Assembly (NCBI RefSeq): GCF_025963695.1
Contig: NZ_JAOQAH010000047.1
Coordinates: 62,001-126,000, forward strand
Length of the DNA stretch: 64,000 nt
Origin: Segetibacter sp.
GTDB taxonomy: Bacteria > Bacteroidota > Bacteroidia > Chitinophagales > Chitinophagaceae
Direction of reading: 5' to 3'
The translations under genes were made by a program, and so were the position numbers. Below are positions 35,102-43,296 of the stretch, piece after piece (position 1 is the first letter of the stretch; every line of letters begins with the position of its first letter). A model generated the notes under the pieces. The model was not told the origin of the DNA, ran no database searches, and saw nothing but the letters and a program-made list of their open reading frames with translations.

Positions 35102-36259
35102 ATGGCAACAATACTGATAGTTGATGATGAAAGAGCTATTCGCAAAACCCTCACAGAAATTTTGGGTTTTGAAGGATATAAAATAGAAGAAGCGGCAGAC
35201 GGAGAGGAAGGTTTAAAAAAATTCCAGGCAGCTACGTATGATGTGGTGTTGTGCGATATTAAAATGCCTAAAGTTGATGGACTGGAATTTTTGAGCAAGG
35301 CTACAGCATCAAACCCCGATGTTCCTGTGATAATGATTAGTGGACACGGTACCATAGAAACTGCGGTCGAAGCGGTAAAAAAAGGAGCTTTTGATTTTAT
35401 CTCTAAACCGCCTGACCTAAACCGGTTGCTTATTACCATTCGCAATGCAATTGATAAGAACAAATTAGTAAAAGAGGCTAAAGTTTTAAAGCGGCGCGTA
35501 AGTAAAGTGCAGGAAATGATTGGCGAAAGCGCGGCAATAAAAAAGATAAAAGAAACTATTGAAAAGGTGGCCCCAACGGAAGCTCGGGTAATGATTACCG
35601 GTGAGAACGGAAGCGGAAAAGAATTAGTGGCAAGATGGCTTCATGAAAAAAGCAGCCGTGCAGACGGTCAATTGGTTGAAGTGAACTGCGCTGCAATACC
35701 AAGCGAACTAATAGAAAGCGAATTGTTTGGGCACGAGAAAGGCTCCTTTACTTCGGCAATCAAACAACGAATTGGAAAGTTTGAGCAAGCGAACGGAGGT
35801 ACCTTGTTTTTGGATGAAATAGGGGATATGAGTCTCAGTGCACAGGCTAAAGTACTTCGGGCCCTACAGGAAGGAAAAATAACCCGGGTGGGTGGTGAAA
35901 AAGAAATCGCAGTTGACGTAAGGGTAGTTGTGGCTACCAACAAAGATTTATTAAAAGAGGTAGAGAACAAAAACTTTCGACTGGACCTTTATCACCGGTT
36001 AGGCGTTATACTAATACATGTGCCTTCATTAAATGATAGACGGGAAGATATTCCTTTGCTGGTTGCAAAATTTTTACAAGACATTGCCGAAGATTATGGA
36101 CAGGCAAAAAAAGACATCGACGCAAAAGCTTTGGAATCATTGAAAGAAAGAAACTGGACAGGTAACATTCGTGAATTGAGAAATGTGGTAGAACGCTTGG
36201 TAATATTGTCGGGTAAAACAATTACTACAGAAGATATTACTAATTATGTAACCATATAG
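35102..36259 (+). CDS. Sigma-54-type response regulator lacking a DNA-binding domain
   Basis: 385 residues. Receiver domain (1-118): Asp8-Asp9, phospho-acceptor Asp52 in VLCDIKMPKVDG, Lys102 in ISKPPD. AAA+ domain: Walker A GENGSGKE (167-174), the sigma-54 contact loop reads GSFTSA (214-219) where the family has GAFTGA, and Walker B LFLDEIGDM (Asp238, Glu239). The protein ends at TITTEDITNYVTI, so the usual Fis-type helix-turn-helix is absent. It may act without specific DNA binding. No histidine kinase gene is adjacent. Confidence 0.88.
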   Translation: MATILIVDDERAIRKTLTEILGFEGYKIEEAADGEEGLKKFQAATYDVVLCDIKMPKVDGLEFLSKATASNPDVPVIMISGHGTIETAVEAVKKGAFDFISKPPDLNRLLITIRNAIDKNKLVKEAKVLKRRVSKVQEMIGESAAIKKIKETIEKVAPTEARVMITGENGSGKELVARWLHEKSSRADGQLVEVNCAAIPSELIESELFGHEKGSFTSAIKQRIGKFEQANGGTLFLDEIGDMSLSAQAKVLRALQEGKITRVGGEKEIAVDVRVVVATNKDLLKEVENKNFRLDLYHRLGVILIHVPSLNDRREDIPLLVAKFLQDIAEDYGQAKKDIDAKALESLKERNWTGNIRELRNVVERLVILSGKTITTEDITNYVTI

Positions 36260-36271
36260 ACAAGTGAAATA

Positions 36272-36372
36272 GTGTAAGGTGTAAGGCGTAAGGTGTAAGG
36301 TATAAGGTGTAAGGTGTAAGGTGTAAGGTGTAAGGTGTAAGGTTTGTCGCAGGATAACCTTACACCTTATAC
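36272..36372. repeat. Heptad tandem array with inverted tail between convergent genes
   Basis: Ten 7-bp units, mostly GTGTAAG, at 36272-36341. At 36358-36372 CCTTACACCTTATAC is the exact reverse complement of a stretch of the array (36300-36314), so a long hairpin can form. It sits between the stops of the NtrC-like gene and the MerR gene. Confidence 0.8.
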
Positions 36373-36391
36373 AATCTCGGGTGCTGAGTGC

Positions 36392-37267
36392 TCACTCCTC
36401 CGTAAACTTAATAATTTCATCCATTGATCTCAATAGCTGAACATTTGGCGGCACCCTTATAATTTGCTGTACCTGGATTCCCGACATTACAATTTGCTTT
36501 TCTGGAAACCGCTTGGCAATCTCCTCTACATAATCTTGTGCATGTTTGTTGGTTAAATTTGTGACAAGATGGAAAAGTATGTATTTAAAACTTTTAGTTT
36601 GCCGATAAGTGTCGATGCTATCTAAAGACACATTGCTACCAAAGTAAGCTACCTTGTTTTTGTTCTTCTTTAATAAATAGTAGATGAACTGCAAAGGCAA
36701 TTCGTGGTGTTCCTTTTCTGGTGTAAATAGTAAAATATCCTTCTTAGTTGTTTCTTTTATCAACTGAAGATTGTCGATAGCAACGAAAAGTTTTCTGGCA
36801 ATAATATTGCTTGTAAAATGCTCCTGGGCCGGAATTACATGGTCGGTAAGCCACAAAACGCCAATCTTATCCTGAAAGGCATGAATGATTTTAAGAATGG
36901 TTTCTTCTACACCAAGTCTTTTTAGCGCTTCCTGGAATGTTCGTTCAAAACTTTCTTCGTCCAGGTCAATCGATGCTTCAAGCAACTCTTTTATATAGTA
37001 CTCATTCCCGTTTTCACGCGGCAGTCCTTCCAATGCCTTTAACCTTATTTCGTCTCTGTTTAACGAAGCAATTTTAGATATCTTTAAGCCACCGTGATAT
37101 AAATATGAGATCCTGAGAATGTGCTTTAAATTTTCATTGTCGTAGAATCTATGGTTGCTATCTCTTCTTTGCGGTACAGCAATTCCATAACGTTGCTCCC
37201 AAATACGCCACGTGTGTGCTTTTATTCCACTTAGGTTCTCAATGTCTTTTATTGTAAACTGATTCAT
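36392..37267 (-). CDS. MerR-family regulator with B12-binding domain (CarH/LitR-like)
   Basis: 291 residues. The N-terminal MerR helix-turn-helix is FTIKDIENLSGIKAHTWRIWEQRYG, followed by a helical and cobalamin-binding region. The W-x9-EH motif (WLTDHVIPAQEH) that caps adenosylcobalamin is present, and PEKEHHELP matches the ExH axial-ligand position, with Pro where Gly is common. Such proteins use B12 as a light or cobalamin sensor, often controlling carotenoid or photoprotection genes. No carotenoid genes are adjacent, so the targets are unknown. Confidence 0.82.
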   Translation of the reverse strand: MNQFTIKDIENLSGIKAHTWRIWEQRYGIAVPQRRDSNHRFYDNENLKHILRISYLYHGGLKISKIASLNRDEIRLKALEGLPRENGNEYYIKELLEASIDLDEESFERTFQEALKRLGVEETILKIIHAFQDKIGVLWLTDHVIPAQEHFTSNIIARKLFVAIDNLQLIKETTKKDILLFTPEKEHHELPLQFIYYLLKKNKNKVAYFGSNVSLDSIDTYRQTKSFKYILFHLVTNLTNKHAQDYVEEIAKRFPEKQIVMSGIQVQQIIRVPPNVQLLRSMDEIIKFTEE

Positions 37268-37370
37268 TTCTGCTTATAAAGGTAAATATCTCTTTTAGTA
37301 GTAGCGTTCTGATCAATAAGATACACCTATATCTTTTGTTTTTATTTAAGAAAACTTTTGAAGAAGCCCC

Positions 37371-37400
37371 TTTGAAGCAAATTTTATAATGGTACATTTG
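37371..37400 (+). promoter_or_regulatory. Bacteroidota-type promoter of lepB
   Basis: TTTG (37371-37374), 18-nt spacer, TACATTTG (37393-37400), 19 bp before the ATG. A good match to TTTG-N-TAnnTTTG. Confidence 0.65.
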
Positions 37401-37419
37401 CCACCATCAAAAACTACTT

Positions 37420-38925
37420 ATGGGCTGGTTCATTTTTGCGATATACATAATAGGATGGCATATAGGCATGTATGGTATGTTTAAAAAGGCCGGCATAGAA
37501 CCGTGGAAAGCTTTGATCCCTTTTTATAACACATGGTGTATCGTTAATAAGACCAATATCCGTAAGGTCTGGTTTTGGCTTCAATTTATCCCCATAGCAG
37601 GACAGTTTATTACTATTTGGATCACCATTATTTTCGTGATGCATTTTGGAAGATTTTCTTTAATTCATCATATAGCAACGGTTTTCTTCCCCTTTCTTTA
37701 TTTCCCTTATTTAGGCTATTCAAAAACTGAAAGATATGTAGGGCATGACGTAGTTAAACGTTATCAGAAAAGTGCAGCAAGAGAGTGGATAGACGCCGCT
37801 GTTTTCGCCGTTGTAGCTGCTACCATCATTAGAACCTTTGTATTTGAAGCTTATACCATACCAACAGAAAGTATGGAAAAAACGCTTTTAGTAAACGACT
37901 TTCTGTTTGTAAATAAAATGAGTTACGGACCTCGCATTCCGCAAACGCCTGTTTCTTTTCCTTTTGTTCACAACATCATGCCTTTCAGTACCACTACACC
38001 TTCTTATACAACTCTTGTGCAGCTTCCATACAAACGTTTGCCAGGTTTTCAGGAGGTTGAAAGAAATGATGTCGTCGTGTTTAATTTTCCTGCAGGAGAT
38101 ACCATTATCAACCTGCCTGATTTTGGTTCGAAAGTTTTATATTATGATGTGTTAAGAACACAATTTAAGGGGAACAGAGATGCTTTGATGGCTGAGTATC
38201 CAATCCACGTACACCCGATGGATAAAACGGATAACTATATTAAGCGTTGTATTGCTGTGGGTGGTGATACGCTATTAATTAGGGACGGACGTGTTATTAT
38301 AAGTGGACAACCTTCACCTATTCCCATCGGATCACAAACGGAGTATATTGTTGAAACGAACGGACAGCCATTTGACGATGAATTTTTACAAACGGCTTTG
38401 CATATTAATCCGGAAGAACCCAAAGACCAGATTTACGCTTACCAGGGGAAAGCCAATTCTTATGTTTTGAATATGACACCTTCCGAAGCAGAGTTGGTAA
38501 AGAAACAACCTAATTTCAAAAGCATTGATTTTGCGTATATAAACAATCCCGGTACAACCTTTCCATATAGCACAAACAATCTTTGGTCACCTGATAACTT
38601 TGGACCTATTTATGTTCCTGCAAAAGGAAGCACAATTACAATTACTCCTGAGAATATCGATATCTATCGAAGGTTAATTATTACTTACGAGGGTAATAAT
38701 CTGGAAGAGAGAGATGGCAAATTTTTTATCAATGGCCAGCAAACAAATACTTATAAATGTAAGTTTAATTACTACTGGATGATGGGCGACAATCGCCACC
38801 GCAGCCAGGACAGTCGTTACTGGGGTTTTGTACCTGAAACAAACATCGTCGGCAAAGCTTCACTAATATGGTTTAGTTGGGAAAACGGCCCCCGCTGGAA
38901 CCGTTTGTTTAAAACTATCAAATAA
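37420..38925 (+). CDS. lepB: Signal peptidase I with N-terminal membrane domain
   Basis: 501 residues. The N-terminal 100 residues form several membrane helices (GWFIFAIYIIGWHIG, ALIPFYNTWCIV, WFWLQFIPIAGQF) that look like DUF5684, fused to the peptidase. The S26A domain follows a further helix: catalytic Ser151 in IPTESMEKTL and Lys275 in NYIKRCIAVGGD; the MMGDNRHRSQDSRYWGFV box is near the C-terminus. Cleaves signal peptides on the outer face of the inner membrane. An insertion of about 200 residues separates Ser and C-terminal boxes, as in other Bacteroidota enzymes. Confidence 0.92.
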   Translation: MGWFIFAIYIIGWHIGMYGMFKKAGIEPWKALIPFYNTWCIVNKTNIRKVWFWLQFIPIAGQFITIWITIIFVMHFGRFSLIHHIATVFFPFLYFPYLGYSKTERYVGHDVVKRYQKSAAREWIDAAVFAVVAATIIRTFVFEAYTIPTESMEKTLLVNDFLFVNKMSYGPRIPQTPVSFPFVHNIMPFSTTTPSYTTLVQLPYKRLPGFQEVERNDVVVFNFPAGDTIINLPDFGSKVLYYDVLRTQFKGNRDALMAEYPIHVHPMDKTDNYIKRCIAVGGDTLLIRDGRVIISGQPSPIPIGSQTEYIVETNGQPFDDEFLQTALHINPEEPKDQIYAYQGKANSYVLNMTPSEAELVKKQPNFKSIDFAYINNPGTTFPYSTNNLWSPDNFGPIYVPAKGSTITITPENIDIYRRLIITYEGNNLEERDGKFFINGQQTNTYKCKFNYYWMMGDNRHRSQDSRYWGFVPETNIVGKASLIWFSWENGPRWNRLFKTIK

Positions 38926-38944
38926 CATATCTTTAATTTTTATA

Positions 38945-38973
38945 AATCCTTCCCAGCAACGGAGGGATTTTTT
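38945..38973 (+). terminator. Terminator after lepB
   Basis: Stem AATCCTTCC / GGAGGGATT (one G-T pair) with a 7-nt loop, then TTTTTG. It lies 20 bp after the lepB stop. Confidence 0.7.
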
Positions 38974-38989
38974 GTCTCAATAATTATCA

Positions 38990-39484
38990 ATGAAGAAAGA
39001 AGATTATACGTTTTCATTTGAAGTGTACGATTCTATCGACGAGTTAAATGAGCATGATGCATGGCTGCTCAACCAAGCCCGTGAAGTAACGCAACATGCG
39101 TATGCGCCCTATTCACATTTTCAGGTAGGTGCCATTGCCCGCCTCGACAATGGCCAGATTGTAGCTGGAAGTAACCAGGAAAATGCAAGCTTTCCGGTTG
39201 GTTTGTGCGCAGAAAGAGTGCTTCTTGCTTCGGCTGCATCACTATTCCCCAAAGTGCCAATAGAAACAATAGCGATTAGTTACCACAACGAAAATGGTGA
39301 AAGCGACCACCCCATTTCTCCTTGCGGTATGTGTCGTCAAAGCCTGCTTGAATACGAATCTCGGGTAAAACATCCAATCAGGGTTATTTTGGGTGGACTT
39401 GAAGGGCAAGTGTATATTATTGACCGGGCTGCTATGCTGTTGCCGCTAAGTTTTACAGCAGAAGATTTAAGTTCTCCATTGTAA
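38990..39484 (+). CDS. cdd: Cytidine deaminase
   Basis: 164 residues. AYAPYSHFQVGAI, NQENASFPVGLCAERVLL (Zn-Cys and catalytic Glu) and SPCGMCRQSLLEYE (two Zn-Cys) define the small tetrameric cytidine deaminase family, which converts (deoxy)cytidine to (deoxy)uridine in salvage. The N-terminus is about 25 residues longer than in minimal members. Lies after the lepB terminator. Confidence 0.93.
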   Translation: MKKEDYTFSFEVYDSIDELNEHDAWLLNQAREVTQHAYAPYSHFQVGAIARLDNGQIVAGSNQENASFPVGLCAERVLLASAASLFPKVPIETIAISYHNENGESDHPISPCGMCRQSLLEYESRVKHPIRVILGGLEGQVYIIDRAAMLLPLSFTAEDLSSPL

Positions 39485-39524
39485 CAAATTATATAAATGC
39501 GCGCTGGCTTAGTAGTTGTTTACG

Positions 39525-39962
39525 TTACGGAAGCAGTTCGTTTGGTTGGATAATAGGTTTGAAAGCAAGACTTTTCACTTGTTTTTTATCTCCAAAACAA
39601 CCTGACAAGGTAATGACCTGTGCGTTATCCTCCTCGAATTGGTAAACTACTTTATCCGCAATTTTTGCCTTTTTCTCTTTTAATGCCTGGAAAGCATACA
39701 ATCTAACCACTGCACTTTTGTTGTTTTTAGCCAGTTCTATCAGTTGGTCTTCCGCAGCAACAGATAGAAGTTTAGTATAGAGCTCTAACTGCTTACAATA
39801 GGAACCGGTATATCCAATTGTATAAGATCGTTCATAAACGCCATTGACTGCCATTTCATCTACTATCATTTGAACAGTGTCTGGTTTATTATCCCTGGCA
39901 TATACTACAGTTTGTATAAATACTGGTATTATAGCAAGTAACAATGTTTTAGTAAGTGGCAT
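39525..39962 (-). CDS. Secreted hypothetical protein, 145 aa
   Basis: Signal peptide MPLTKTLLLAIIPVFIQTVVYA. The mature part carries helices with a HEAT-repeat look (KNNKSAVVRLYAFQALKEKKAKIADKVVYQF) and three cysteines. Not recognised further. Convergent with cdd (40 bp between stops). Confidence 0.6.
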   Translation of the reverse strand: MPLTKTLLLAIIPVFIQTVVYARDNKPDTVQMIVDEMAVNGVYERSYTIGYTGSYCKQLELYTKLLSVAAEDQLIELAKNNKSAVVRLYAFQALKEKKAKIADKVVYQFEEDNAQVITLSGCFGDKKQVKSLAFKPIIQPNELLP

Positions 39963-40122
39963 CTTTTACTTTTTGGGATATGATGCATTCTAAATACGAA
40001 TTACATAAATAGTAAGAAAATTATAGAAAGAGTTTCGTGTGTTATGCATCATACATGCTTAAGACCCTTTCACCAAAAACTAGCTTCTGGCACAAGTTTT
40101 TATGCATTTCGTAAAAGATATT

Positions 40123-40593
40123 ATGGAGCCTACACAGACTACAATTGGAATTTTAAACGACCTTATTCAAATTAATAATGATCGGGTAATTGGATATGAA
40201 AAAGCAATTCATGAATTGAAAGATAGTGACGACGACCTGAAAGTGCTGTTTGCATCAATGATAGATGAAAGCCGCCAGGCAAGAATGGCGCTTGGTAAAG
40301 AAGTGCAGGCTTTAGGTGGAGAAATGAAATCAGGTTCAGACACTACTAACAGTGGAAAGATCTACAAAGCCTGGATGGATGTAAAAGCTGTATTTAGTGG
40401 CCATGATAGAAAGACTGTTTTGAGCAACTGCGAGTTTGGAGAAGATGCAGCCCAAAAAGCTTACGACGCCGCTTTGCTATCTGAGGATTTACCTGCGTAT
40501 TTAAGGGAAATGGTTTCAAAACAAAAGCACATACTTAAAGGATCTCACGATGAAGTCAAAGCAATGCGAGACCAGGAAAAGGCACGCTCTTAA
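40123..40593 (+). CDS. PA2169-type four-helix-bundle protein (DUF2383)
   Basis: About 156 residues, start MEPTQTTIGILNDLIQINNDRV. GYEKAIHELKDSDDDLKVLFASMIDESRQARMALGKEVQALGGE and GEDAAQKAYDAALL are the ferritin-like four-helix pattern of PA2169/DUF2383 proteins, often stress-induced. The ATG at 40123 matches the family start better than the one 7 codons upstream. Role unknown. Confidence 0.85.
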   Translation: MEPTQTTIGILNDLIQINNDRVIGYEKAIHELKDSDDDLKVLFASMIDESRQARMALGKEVQALGGEMKSGSDTTNSGKIYKAWMDVKAVFSGHDRKTVLSNCEFGEDAAQKAYDAALLSEDLPAYLREMVSKQKHILKGSHDEVKAMRDQEKARS

Positions 40594-40702
40594 AATTAGT
40601 TTTTAAGGGTGAGTATTTAAGAAGCGCACCAGATCATCAAATTGGTTGGCTTCTTATTTTAACCCTTATGTCACGAACCTGCAACTTACTTTGAAGCTTC
40701 TC

Positions 40703-41755
40703 TTAAAGTATTTTTTCTTCCATACCTGCTGGAGTAAAAGTTAACTCCAGGTCTGTTTCGGGGTAAGATACGCAGGTGAGTATTAATCCTTCCTGTAAAT
40801 CGGTTGGGGTAAGCACATCGTTAATCGTCATCTTTACGCTTCCGCTGGTACATCTTGCAGTACACGTACTGCACCTGCCGCCACGACAACTGAACGGAAG
40901 TTGGATATGATGTTTTAATGCAACCTCAAGGATGTTTTGTGGGTAAGCAACTTCAATGTTATACTTCTTATTATGGTAGTAGATGGTAACACGATGAGGG
41001 GTTTTATCAGTCATTAAAGGCGGAGGTGGAGCCGTAGCAAAAAAGTTCTCCCGCCTTATAAAGTCCTGGCTGTATTTCATCACCTTCAAAGTAAATTGAG
41101 CCATCCTCATGAAAGACTCTGGACCGCAGAGATAAAATTTTACAGATGAATTTGTAATGTGCTGTAGCAAGATCCGTTCAAGCAAATTGTTATTGAGGCG
41201 TTGAGAAGGCTTTTTATAATCCTCTGGTTGACTAAAGATTTCTGTTAGAGAAAAATTTAATTTGAACTTTTCTTTTAATAGAAACAAATCATTCCTAAAA
41301 ATGCTGTTCTTTTCGCTGTGATTTTGGTTAATCAGCAAAACTTTTGTCCGCGGGAAGTTGTGTAATAAATGCTTTATAAGAGAGAAGACCGGCGTAATTC
41401 CGCTGCCCGCTGCAATAAAAACGGCTACTTCGCTTTCAGGTTTTTCTATAATAAATCTCCCGCTAGGCGGCAGGCTAATAATAATGTCGCCAACTTTTAA
41501 TTCGTCGAACAAGAAACGGCTTAGTTCGCCATTCTCAATTCTCTTGATGGTAAAGAAAAAATCATTGTCAACACCCGGTGTTGAGCTAATGGAATAAGAG
41601 CGGCGTATTTCTTTATTATTCAGCGTTACTAATAAGGTAACAAACTGACCTGCTTTATATTCTATGTTTCTCTTGTTTATCTCTTCTACAACAAACGTTT
41701 TACTTTCTGCTGTTTCCTGCCTTATGCTTGTTATCCTTAATTGTAGGTGTTCCAT
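40703..41755 (-). CDS. Flavin reductase with C-terminal 2Fe-2S ferredoxin domain (PaaE-like)
   Basis: 350 residues in three domains: an FAD-binding barrel (RRSYSISSTPG at about 60), an NAD(P) domain (GSGITPVFSLIKHLL near 115, FYLCGPESFM near 215) and a plant-type 2Fe-2S domain (PFSCRGGRCSTCTARC…LTC at 290-335). Passes electrons from NAD(P)H to an oxygenase or other acceptor. No phenylacetate pathway genes are nearby, so the partner is unknown. Last of a three-gene minus-strand set starting at 42614. Confidence 0.87.
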   Translation of the reverse strand: MEHLQLRITSIRQETAESKTFVVEEINKRNIEYKAGQFVTLLVTLNNKEIRRSYSISSTPGVDNDFFFTIKRIENGELSRFLFDELKVGDIIISLPPSGRFIIEKPESEVAVFIAAGSGITPVFSLIKHLLHNFPRTKVLLINQNHSEKNSIFRNDLFLLKEKFKLNFSLTEIFSQPEDYKKPSQRLNNNLLERILLQHITNSSVKFYLCGPESFMRMAQFTLKVMKYSQDFIRRENFFATAPPPPLMTDKTPHRVTIYYHNKKYNIEVAYPQNILEVALKHHIQLPFSCRGGRCSTCTARCTSGSVKMTINDVLTPTDLQEGLILTCVSYPETDLELTFTPAGMEEKIL

Positions 41756-41788
41756 TTCTTTTGCTAATCTCCTTTCCGTTATAACAGA

Positions 41789-42283
41789 TCAAAATAAAGT
41801 TTGTACCCCGTTTGCAAATTTATTCTCATGATCAAGTAACCATTTTTTTCTCCACAATCCGCCGGCATATCCTACCAGCGATTGATTGCTTCCTATAACC
41901 CGGTGGCAAGGAACAATAATGCATACATGGTTTTTTCCATTACTTGAAGCAGCCGCCCGAATACAATTAGGATCGCCCAGTTGTTTTGCCAGCGCCATAT
42001 AACTAATAGTTTTTCCGTATTCTATATTCAGCAGTTCACCCCAAACTTTGCTTTGAAACTCAGTTCCTTTCTGGCGGACAGGTATATCAAATGAAAGTCG
42101 CTTGCCGCCAAAATATTCTATCAATTCCTCTACACAGCTTAGTAAGAGAAGATTGTTTGTACTGGCATTGCCAGCATTACTTTCATCATCAATAAACGAA
42201 ATCTCGTTAATGTATTGTGCTGTTCCGCCAACCTTTAAAAGGCCAACCGGAGACTTGTAATACGTAAAGGTGGTCTCACTCAT
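41789..42283 (-). CDS. Methylated-DNA--protein-cysteine methyltransferase
   Basis: 164 residues. The active site VCIIVPCHRVIGSNQSLVGYAGGLWRKKWLLDHE contains PCHRV, whose Cys accepts the alkyl group from O6-alkylguanine; the helix-turn-helix is KTISYMALAKQLGDPNCIRAAASSNGKN. A direct repair suicide enzyme. It follows the tRNA-binding gene with a 1-bp gap. Confidence 0.92.
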   Translation of the reverse strand: MSETTFTYYKSPVGLLKVGGTAQYINEISFIDDESNAGNASTNNLLLLSCVEELIEYFGGKRLSFDIPVRQKGTEFQSKVWGELLNIEYGKTISYMALAKQLGDPNCIRAAASSNGKNHVCIIVPCHRVIGSNQSLVGYAGGLWRKKWLLDHENKFANGVQTLF

Positions 42284-42284
42284 T

Positions 42285-42614
42285 TTAGCCTATTTTTAGT
42301 CCGTTTTCAACTGCTCTTTCCGGCTTTAATAAAATTACATCGTTGTTGGCATCATATACGCCAAGCACTAAACATTCACTGTAAAAATTTGCTATTTGTT
42401 TTGGCGGAAAGTTCATCACAGCTACCACCTGTTGGCCCAGCAATTGCTCTTTGGAATAATGCTTGGTAACTTGCGCAGAAGAGTATTTTATTCCGGTCGG
42501 TCCGAAATCAATTTTCAATTGATATGCTGGCTTTCTGGCTTTTGGAAAATCCTTAACTTCAACAATTGTTCCTGTTTGAATGTTTATCTTTTCCAGGTCG
42601 TCCCATGATATCAT
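42285..42614 (-). CDS. CsaA-type tRNA-binding protein
   Basis: 109 residues, start MISWDDLEKINIQTGTIVEV. KARKPAYQLKIDFGPTGIKYSSAQVT and GQQVVAVMNFPPKQIANFYSECLVLGV are the EMAP/CsaA OB-fold motifs. Binds tRNA and is described as an export-related chaperone in Bacillus. An upstream reading to 42668 adds an unlikely hydrophobic leader, so the ATG at 42614 is used. First gene of its operon, divergent from osmC-like gene. Confidence 0.88.
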   Translation of the reverse strand: MISWDDLEKINIQTGTIVEVKDFPKARKPAYQLKIDFGPTGIKYSSAQVTKHYSKEQLLGQQVVAVMNFPPKQIANFYSECLVLGVYDANNDVILLKPERAVENGLKIG

Positions 42615-42652
42615 TGAAACAATTTTAAAATCAAATCTAAACAACAAAAAGT

Positions 42653-43066
42653 ATGAAAAGAAATGCAACCGCCGTTTGGAACGGTTCCGGTAAAGAAGGT
42701 AAAGGAACTGTTAGTACACAAAGTACAGTTCTAAGCAGCACCCAATATTCTTATAAATCGCGCTTTGAGGAAGGCGTTGGAACAAATCCCGAAGAACTAA
42801 TGGCCGCTGCCCACGCAGGATGCTTCTCCATGAAGCTAAGTTTTGTATTAGGTGAAGCAGGTTTTACCGCAGACAAGATAGAAACAACATGTACGATCGC
42901 TTTAGAGAACGGGGCTATCACAACTTCTGAGTTAAACGTTACCGCTACAATACCAGGTATTAGCGAAGATGAATTTCAAAAATGCGCGCAAAATGCAAAA
43001 GACAATTGCCCGGTTAGTAAAGCTTATAGCGCTTTAAATATTACTTTGGAAGCCAAGCTTGGATAA
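42653..43066 (+). CDS. OsmC-family peroxiredoxin
   Basis: 137 residues. GTNPEELMAAAHAGCFSMKLSFVLGEAG has the first catalytic Cys, and NAKDNCPVSKAYSALNITLEAKL the second. OsmC proteins reduce organic hydroperoxides with two cysteines. Complete and alone on the plus strand. Confidence 0.92.
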   Translation: MKRNATAVWNGSGKEGKGTVSTQSTVLSSTQYSYKSRFEEGVGTNPEELMAAAHAGCFSMKLSFVLGEAGFTADKIETTCTIALENGAITTSELNVTATIPGISEDEFQKCAQNAKDNCPVSKAYSALNITLEAKLG

Positions 43067-43102
43067 CACTGGTTTGTTGACCAGCAATGGTACTTTCATT
43101 AT

Positions 43103-43166
43103 ACATCGTTGTGTCACTCACTTGTACTTTTAGAATTTCTATGAGCCAGGTGAGTGACTTTTTTTT
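43103..43166. repeat. GTACAAG element, copy 8, forming a convergent terminator hairpin
   Basis: A type A copy on the minus strand at 43103-43127. Its GTCACTCAC (43113-43121) pairs perfectly with GTGAGTGAC (43150-43158), which is followed by a T-run. The hairpin lies between the convergent osmC-like and lytTR genes and looks like a working terminator. Confidence 0.65.
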
Positions 43167-43296
43167 AATAGCTATTGGCCATTAATGAAGTGTTTTCAAA
43201 AAGAAGCAAAACATCGTGGCAGGGCAAGAGTTAATGGTCTTCTTTCCTATAAAGCAGAAGTAAATAGTATCTCTGTTTTTGTCTCGTCAAAAACGA

